In this document: one piece after another, positions 58,001 through 64,000 of the stretch
Position numbering within the stretch: position 1 is the stretch's first letter
Layout: each line of letters starts with the position of its first letter
Assembly (NCBI GenBank): GCA_016858145.1
Contig: JAEHOE010000018.1
Coordinates: 310,001-374,000, forward strand
Length of the DNA: 64,000 bases
Source of the DNA: Edaphochlamys debaryana
Lineage: Eukaryota; Chlorophyta; Chlorophyceae; Chlamydomonadales
Direction of reading: 5' to 3'
Position numbers and translations under genes: made by a program
The notes under the pieces: model-generated
The model's input: the letters and a program-made list of their open reading frames with translations, nothing else
Databases searched by the model: none
What the model was told of the DNA's origin: nothing

Positions 58001-58444
58001 GATCCGGGTCCGCCGGAGGCGGCTGCGGCGGCCGCCAGGAAGGGATCGGGTCCGCCGCTGGGAGGATCACCCAGCGGGGCATCGCCGCCGTCAGAGCCGG
58101 CGGAGGCACCCGGTCGGCTGCCGTCGTCAGCCGCTGCGGCGTCGCCATTGCCGGCGCCGGCGCCACTGGGTCCGCCGCCACTGGGTCCGCCGCCACTGGG
58201 TCCGCCGCCACTGGGTCCGCCGCCGCTGGGTCTGCCCCCGCCGGTGCCGCCGTTAGGTCCTGGGTCGCCCTGGGCGTAGGCCACGAGGCCTAGCTGGAGG
58301 GGGGGGAAGCCGGGGGCCTGGCGGGGGGGGGGGGAGGGCAGGGGGCGTCAGGGCATGCAGCCCCTTGCAGGGCCGCGGACAGGGAGGGCGCTGCAGCGGA
58401 GAGATCTCCTGCGCCTGGGCCCTCACCGATGCGCTGCGGTGCAT
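45728..58444 (-). CDS. VIP1: VIP1/PPIP5K: inositol hexakisphosphate and diphosphoinositol-pentakisphosphate kinase, 30 exons, 2172 aa
   Basis: Two-domain enzyme of inositol-pyrophosphate metabolism: an ATP-grasp kinase makes 1-InsP7/InsP8 and a histidine-phosphatase domain can remove the phosphate. Exons, 5' to 3': 58444-58427, 58317-57763, 57512-57423, 57258-57166, 56959-56858, 56584-56495, 56200-56080, 55783-55674, 55436-55336, 55091-54996, 54807-54736, 54494-54229, 53909-53869, 53669-53574, 53335-52787, 52523-52401, 52285-52256, 52141-52100, 51998-51957, 51701-51624, 51397-50629, 50485-50416, 50291-50231, 50111-49890, 49555-49459, 49182-47962, 47623-47325, 47168-46685, 46520-46438, 46225-45728; total 6519 nt, in frame. 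Kinase about 153-470: [66 protein letters not shown]. Phosphatase from about 565: [28 protein letters not shown]. Large Gly/Ala/Pro inserts make it far longer than yeast or animal enzymes. Introns 2, 16 and 20 need GC donors. Confidence 0.93.
46375..46416. repeat. Tandem TGATATCC repeat in VIP1 intron 29
   Basis: About four 8-bp units; an AT-rich island in GC-rich DNA, beginning about 20 bp from the exon 29 end at 46438. Confidence 0.85.
51928..51957. repeat. (CCCA)n repeat overlapping a VIP1 splice donor
   Basis: On the minus strand the exon 19 donor is the first GTGGGT of a GTGG tetranucleotide array, so the array supplies several equivalent donors. Confidence 0.85.
53457..53490. repeat. 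Partial duplicate of VIP1 exon 14 end inside the next intron
   Basis: CACCTGCAGCTGCGCCGCGC here closely matches the exon 14 end and donor at 53571-53600, with a few substitutions, then diverges. It looks like a relic of exon duplication. Confidence 0.65.
55479..55531. repeat. CCGTA-type tandem repeats in VIP1 intron 8
   Basis: CGTACAGGCAC units alternate with CGTAC repeats; intronic and variable in form. Confidence 0.8.
58163..58237 (-). repeat. 15-bp coding minisatellite in VIP1 exon 2
   Basis: Five near-identical units of CCACTGGGTCCGCCG encode SGGGP repeats in the N-terminal low-complexity region ahead of the kinase domain. Confidence 0.9.
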
Positions 58445-59516
58445 TGCGCAATGGCTGCTGTAAAGGTCCGGAGCGCGGGCCGCTGGAGCTCCGTGCCGTG
58501 TGCGGCGCTGGGTCGCGGGCGGTGACGGGCGCCCTGCGCCTCCGCGACGTTGGCCCTCGGCGCGAGGTGGAGGCGCTCCCGCACTGGTATGCTCGCGCGT
58601 TAACGCTAAATCGCGTGCGCTGGTGGTGATGCGGGAGCTGCTATTGTGCACAGGGAAGCGCTAGCGAAGTAGCAGACGGCGAGCGTTTCGCGCGAGCAGG
58701 GCGCGTCGAGAGCGGAAGTGGGTCGCGCGAGGCGGGGTGAGGTGCTTGGCGCGGTCCCCACAGCCGCAGTATGCTCGCATTGCAAATGCGGTCAGCGAGG
58801 CTGGCAGAGCCACACAGCCCAGGGCACAGATTGGCATATGGCATCGTTCCGCTTCCGTGAACGCGCGCACGGCGGGTTCGCGTGCCTCCCCCTCGAGCCC
58901 CCCCTCCCCGCCCGGCGCGCCCTCCCCGGCCCCCGGCCCCCCCGCTCCTTACTTGACGTCCCCCCGGTCCTCACCTCTGACTCCCCCTTGTTTCAATGGC
59001 TACCCTGCCTTTCTATATCCTCCGAACGCTACCCCGCGACGGCGGCACGAGGACTACGTGTGTTCGACCATGTCCAGGGATTTCCCCCCCCCCAAGGATT
59101 CCCCCCATTTACGGATATTGTTGAAAGCGGCCGGCATGAACGGACCGCCGAATGCGCCTCCTAGCGGTCGAGCCCCCGCATTTCGGAGAAACCCTGCGTC
59201 GGACCTCCCGTAAGCCCGACACACTGGGTGGGCTAAACACGCACTCGGGAGCACAGCGCATGGAGAAGAAGATATACACTGCTCAGGGCCGCTCACAGCG
59301 ACCTCGAGCTCGGTTCCGGTCTGTGCAAGTACAGTCCCGCGGACCCCAAAACCCCGACAGCCCTCATTTGGCAAGCTCATACTCTTCTCGCCTATGTAGC
59401 GTAACGCGTCTCAGCACTGGAAATGCTGCCGAGGTCGGCCAGGCCTTTGGTGCTGCGCTGACCAGCCAGCCATGTCGGCATTCATAGCATTATCACACAA
59501 GCGTCAGCCTGATGGC
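58445..59516. promoter_or_regulatory. Divergent intergenic region between VIP1 and the kelch gene
   Basis: The two genes are transcribed away from each other across about 1.07 kb, which should hold both promoters and 5' UTRs. No exon was found. Short AT-rich stretches (about 59010 TTTCTATATCC and 59270 AGATATACAC) could be core promoter sites, but nothing fixes them. Confidence 0.4.
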
Positions 59517-62500
59517 ATGAAAAGGCGCGAAACATGGACGGGAAGTCAAGGGTGGTCGGCAATCTTCGTGCTTCTGGCGAGCCTCGCGCTGAGGGCAGGC
59601 GTGGAAGCAGCGAGCAGACCCTGGTGCCTTGATGGCGTCGCGGTAAGTGTCAAACTGTCGACGTTGACTGGGGGATGGCCATGCTCGCCGTTGCTCACCC
59701 TGCGCTCCCGCCTTTCCCGCCGTCCCCTTTAGCTTTGCCGCGGCACCCAAGCCCCCACCGAGTACTACTACCACACAGCGACCTTCATTTCTGACGGGGA
59801 TGGCACGGGAAAGGTACGGTTGTGCGTGCCAGGCCCTGCACTCCGGGGACGCCGAGGCGGAGCGGACATGCAACCGCTCGTCTTCCCCAGTTCCCCCACC
59901 GCTCCAAATTTCTCTTTTTTCACCAATGCCTACGCACTTGGACGTTCTGGATGACAGGTCTTCATACTTGGGGGCCAGCGCTCCAGCTCAATCAGCAGCC
60001 TCGTGGACATCAAGACCGTTTCGGTGGTTGACCTAACCGACCTCACTCTCATGGAGGTGCCCAGGCCCCAGACAATCGCCTATGCAGCTAGCAACATGGT
60101 ACGGCTGTACGGGAGCTGCTCGCGGGGGCCACGGGTGGTGAGGGGCGGGAAGCGGGCTCACGGCCTGAGTGGCCGAACGGTAGTCGTGCTGGGGGCCGTA
60201 GGTGCGGGGTGCTCTCTTGCAGGGCTGCTCGCCACACGCCCGGCCTCCCGCGGCGCCTGCACTCGCCCGCAGACCCGGCGCACGGGCCACAGCACGGCGC
60301 TGTACAAGGGGAGCCTGCTGGTGTTCGGTGAGCGGAGGGTTCCCTCAGGAGGGCCTCGGGCCACGGTCTGGGCAGCTGCGGGCAGCGCCCCACGGGACCC
60401 CCTGCTCACCGGCCGATTGGGACGGAACCCCACGAGATCTGTTGCCCGGCCGGGGCCTGCCCGTACTCTGCCGGTTTTGGCGTCCAGGGCGCACCCAGGT
60501 TGCCTGAACTGCACCCCAGTTATTGACCCAGGGCGCCCGGCCGTGCTGCTCTTAGCGTTCCACGCATCTGCGTTGCAGGCGGGCTGCTGGTGAACAAGAG
60601 CGAGAGCTCCAAGGCCCCGGTGGCCTCCAATGAGGTCATGTGGCTGGACCGAGGGGACGCCTTCACGCCGCCCGCGGTGGGGTCAGAGGTGGCGGGGCTG
60701 GGGTTGGGGCCGAGGGCGATGGGGTGGAGGAACGGAGGGTGGAGGGGCTGAGCTGAGTTGGGGGTGGGGCTGGGGAGCGGAGCCCAGGCGATGAAGGTCC
60801 TCGGGTGGAGCGGGCGCACCAGGCCAAGGGTTTTGCGGCGGGCGTGCACCGGCCACAGGGATGTCGCTCTCAACCCTGGTGCTGCTTGCTTATCCTCAAA
60901 CCCCTTCCGTCCGTGCGTGCGTGCGTGTGGCTCGCCGCGCCCCGGCTCCCCCCCCCTTGCAGTGGAAGGTGCTGTTTCCACGCACCCGGGACGACCCCCG
61001 CGCACCCGCCCCCCGCGCCCACGCCGCGGTGACGGTGGTGAACGACTCGCTGTGGCTGTACGGCGGAATGGATAACGCCACGTGAGCACCGCGCGAGGCT
61101 GGGGGGTTGTGTGGTACGGCATGACTGCAAAGCTGTGCGATAGTTTCGGAGGCAGGAGCGCGGGACGAACGGTTGGGCGCCCGCCTGGGCCCCGCATCCC
61201 GTGTGGGGTGGAGGTGGAGACGTCACTCGGCAGGCCTGGCGGGTACCGTAGGCAACTGCCAGCCCCTGGAGCGCTCCGCTAACGCACACACACCGCACCC
61301 GGCCCCGCCCGCAGCAAGGTCCTGAACGACACCTGGCGCTTCGACCTGGTGACCCGGGTGTGGACCCGAGCGGTCCCGCAGGTATGTACGTGCGGGACAA
61401 GCACGGCGAGGCGGGCTCAAGGGCTCGCCGCGGGTCCACGCCAGAACCGGGCGGCAGCCTGTGCACCCAAGCACACCAGGGGCTGCATCCTGGCCCTCCA
61501 ATGCGCGACGGGATTGGTGCGGGAGTGCATGGCGTAAGCTCACACGCGCCGCTCTCGGCACCGCTTCTCGCCGCACTGCATGGCGTAACCCCACATCCGG
61601 CTCTTCACACCGTTCCCGCCGCACGCGCCCACAGAGCCCCGCCGACCTCCCTCGAGACCACCGCAACGGCAGCGACGGCCTGCTTCGCTCGTCCATGCTG
61701 GCGGCGCCCAACGGCCGCCACGTGCTCATGTACGGCGGCCTCAACCAACACGTGACGCGTGAGTTGGCTTGGGTGAGGGTGAGGGTGAGGGTGAGGGTGG
61801 AGCAGCGCGTCTTTGGGGGTAGCGTGGAAGGCCGGTCGGCATTGGCCCTTCTTGAATCGTGCTGGCTTTGTCACCACCTCTTGTGCTCCCCGTCCCGCCC
61901 TGAGTGTCCGGCCCCCGCCGCCTCCTTCCTTGTGACGCCTGCCCCGGCCCCACTCCGCAGCCTCGGTTCTGGCCAAGGGCTCCGGCTCTAGCGGCGCCAC
62001 CACCACCGCCAACGAGCCACAGAACGGGCTGTGGCTTCTGGACACCTCCACTGCCGCCTGGCGCGAAGTGCCCATGGAGCTCCTCGCCTACGCCCTGCCC
62101 CCACCACCGCCACCGCCTTCCTTTCCTCCCAGCCCGCCGTACACGCCGGACCCGCCCACGGGTCCGTCCGGACCTCCGGACGCTCCGGCCTGGCCTCCGG
62201 ACTACCCGGACTGGCCCCGGAGTCCGTCGCGCGACCGTCCGCCGCACCCGCCCCGGCCGCCCCGGCCGCCACACAAGCCGGTTGATGGCAAGCCCCCCGG
62301 CAAGCCGCCCTCGCCGCCGCGCCCGCCCGTGCCGCCGCCGCCGCCCTCGCCCGTACGGCACCTGCCCGGCACGGATTGCGTCATCGCGTTCGTGCCGTAC
62401 TACAGCAACGACACGGGCACGCCCGTGAACGGCACTGAGCTGCTGGTTGTGTCCACCGGCGCCTGGAAGACGTGGGTTGCGGGGTTCCCGGGCTTGGCGG

Positions 62501-64000
62501 GTGTGTTTCACGCGTGGGCAAATGGGCTACTAGCTTTGCTTGGGCGCACGGAACAGGCACAACAGCTCATCCCATCCGCCTGAGCTCACAGCCCTTGTGT
62601 TTCGGCCACCGCAGCAACTCCTCGTCTTCAAGTACCAGCTCCACCACCGTGCCCGGCACCCCCGCCGCCAGCAGCGGCAGTGGCGGCAGCCAAAAGGTCA
62701 CGTGGAGGCTGTGGGTGCAGGTGCGGGCCTGGGCGCTGCCAGTGCCGCCCCAAGGGATTGATCGTCTGCATCAGGAACCCCGGCGCTAGTCCTCGATGCA
62801 CAACACGCTTCCCAACATCCCCCACACTCCCAACATGCGTTTGTGCCGACTTGAGCACTGGCTTTCCCGTGCCCCGTCCTGCTCCCCGCGGGCCCCCAGG
62901 TGCTTCGCTCCTCCACGGGTGGTGACATCCACGGGGCGCTGGAGCAGGTGGCGAGCGGGGCCCGGGCCTCCATCCCCTTCGCCCGTGTGGCTCTGTTCCT
63001 GGTGGGAGGCGGAACGGAGCGCTGCCAGAGGGGAGGCGGGGTCGGGCGAAGGTGTTCAAAACCAGTCTAGCTCCAATCTAGCATGGATTCAGTTGCTTTT
63101 TAGCGCCGGGGCGGGGCCGGGGGCTGGGCGGGGCCGGGGGCTGGGTACATGCGCACAATGCACCGCTCTGGCGCCCTGCTCCCTAGCGGCGCCGGCGGCC
63201 GCCTGTCATTGGCATGCCATGGTCGACGCACGCCTGCGCATGGTGGGGCCCGTCCAGCAGTTCTCTGTACGAAGAGGGACCGCCTGGAATCCAGGATCCA
63301 GTACCGGTATCTCGACGGTTGGGCGCCCACTTAAAGGCACACACCCTGCCACTCGCCTGACCCCGCAGACCAACGCCACTGCGCCGACGGGCGGCGGAAC
63401 CGTCACTATTCCCCTGCTAGCGGACGACTCGTAAGGCGGCACATGGACGCGAACAGAGCGCGTGGGACGTGCAGAGAGGCGCATACGTTGATCCTGCTTT
63501 CTGCTCTGTTTGGGCTGGAAGAACGGGTACTACAGCGCGCGCCTGAACAAGAACAGTCGAACCCCGAAGCTCGTCCCGCCCCGACGTGTCCACGCGCAGG
63601 CCCGTGGACCTGGCGGGGACCCTGCAGTACGCCGTACCCGACCGGCGTGTGCCGTACCTGTCCAACGCGGCCCTCGTGGTCCACCCGGACGGCTCACGTG
63701 TGTACATCACGGGGGGGCAGGACTCGGCCAAGAAGGTGGGGCCTGGGGCCCGGGGCCCGGGGGCTAGGGACGCAGGTTTGGGAAGGGGCCTGGGGTTGAC
63801 TGGTGGCCAGGGCTCGGAGCTGCGGCCTGTGGGTTGCCCAGGGGCAGGGGCAGCGCCACGGGCCGATACGTCCCCCGCGCAAGATAGGGTGGCCCCTTTG
63901 CCTTGCCCGTTGCCATACATTACGCCCACGTTCCCACCCGCCCACCCACCCTTACCCCCCAGGCCTCCTCCAAGTTCGTGGTGGTGGACCTCCGCCTGGG
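59517..64000 (+). CDS. Secreted kelch-repeat protein with proline-rich hinge (3' end outside window)
   Basis: Exons: 59517-59642, 59733-59813, 59958-60098, 60273-60327, 60579-60676, 60963-61081, 61315-61381, 61635-61758, 61961-62471, 62615-62720, 62900-63001, 63369-63430, 63600-63735, 63963 onward; all in phase. The frame is open to an ATG at 59472, but starting at 59517 gives a normal signal peptide (MKRRETW ... SAIFVLLASLALRAGVEAAS). Kelch blades are seen as VFILGGQ, GHSTALYKGSLLVFGG, VNDSLWLYGGMDN followed by LNDTWRFDLVTRVW, and GRHVLMYGG. Between blades, exon 9 inserts about 85 residues rich in PP, PPSP and PPRP, like hydroxyproline-rich wall glycoproteins of volvocine algae. An extracellular or cell-wall location is inferred; the ligand is unknown. 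Confidence 0.85.
61771..61800. repeat. (GGGTGA)n repeat in a kelch-gene intron
   Basis: About five 6-bp units starting 12 bp after the exon 8 donor. Confidence 0.9.
63106..63145. repeat. GGGGCCGGGGGCTGGGC tandem repeat in a kelch-gene intron
   Basis: Two units of about 17 bp, both G-rich with several G-runs, lie between exons 11 and 12. Confidence 0.75.

Noticed and set aside
60208..60272. Earlier acceptor (60209) for kelch exon 4
   Set aside because: Using it puts the kelch motif out of frame with exon 3, whereas the acceptor at 60272 joins in phase and gives GHSTALYKG.
61771..61800. GGGTGA repeats as an interstitial telomere
   Set aside because: Green-algal telomere repeats are T-rich (TTTTAGGG type); this is a short intronic microsatellite.

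Overview
The window is nuclear DNA of a green alga, most likely a member of the Chlamydomonadales (Chlamydomonas/Volvox relatives). The grounds are very high GC, many short introns with GTGAGY/GTGCGY donors and some GC donors, TGTAA polyadenylation motifs, Gly/Ala/Ser/Pro-rich low-complexity inserts in conserved proteins, and a hydroxyproline-type proline tract in a secreted protein. No rRNA, tRNA or CRISPR array was recognised. All gene models were built by hand from splice sites; every exon chain keeps reading frame, which is the main check on them.

Layout. (1) Positions 1-13160 and 22722-32637 hold three tandem, same-strand paralogues of a cyclic-nucleotide-gated, voltage-sensor-type cation channel: gene A (only the 3' end, 1-1964), gene B (4377-13160, 17 exons, 1823 aa) and gene C (22722-32637, 19 exons, 1986 aa). 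Each has a very long tail studded with RRxS-type kinase sites and ending in a conserved coiled-coil module. (2) Between B and C lie an ARM/HEAT-repeat protein on the minus strand (14752-20299, 12 exons, 1176 aa) and, divergent from it, a probable mitochondrial ribosomal protein bL27 (20591-21358). (3) A recently inserted Ty3/gypsy-type LTR retrotransposon occupies 33956-45300 on the minus strand, flanked by a 4-bp ATGA target duplication. It encodes Gag, a protease-like region, RT-RNase H, a DNMT3-like methyltransferase domain that lacks the catalytic PC motif, and an integrase with a PHD finger. Its coding frame is broken by a 59-bp poly(A)-tailed insertion and by a G-run slip. (4) The minus-strand gene 45728-58444 (30 exons, 2172 aa) is VIP1/PPIP5K, the inositol-pyrophosphate kinase/phosphatase. 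(5) From 59517 to the window end a plus-strand secreted kelch-repeat protein with a proline-rich hinge begins and is cut by the window edge.

Togetherness. The channel cluster and VIP1 are both signalling genes, but nothing in the sequence links them functionally. The most unusual content is the retrotransposon (pseudo-DNMT plus PHD, leader hairpins, odd LTR ends), a near-identical CNBD exon shared by channels B and C that looks like gene conversion, and five GC-AG introns placed by reading frame.
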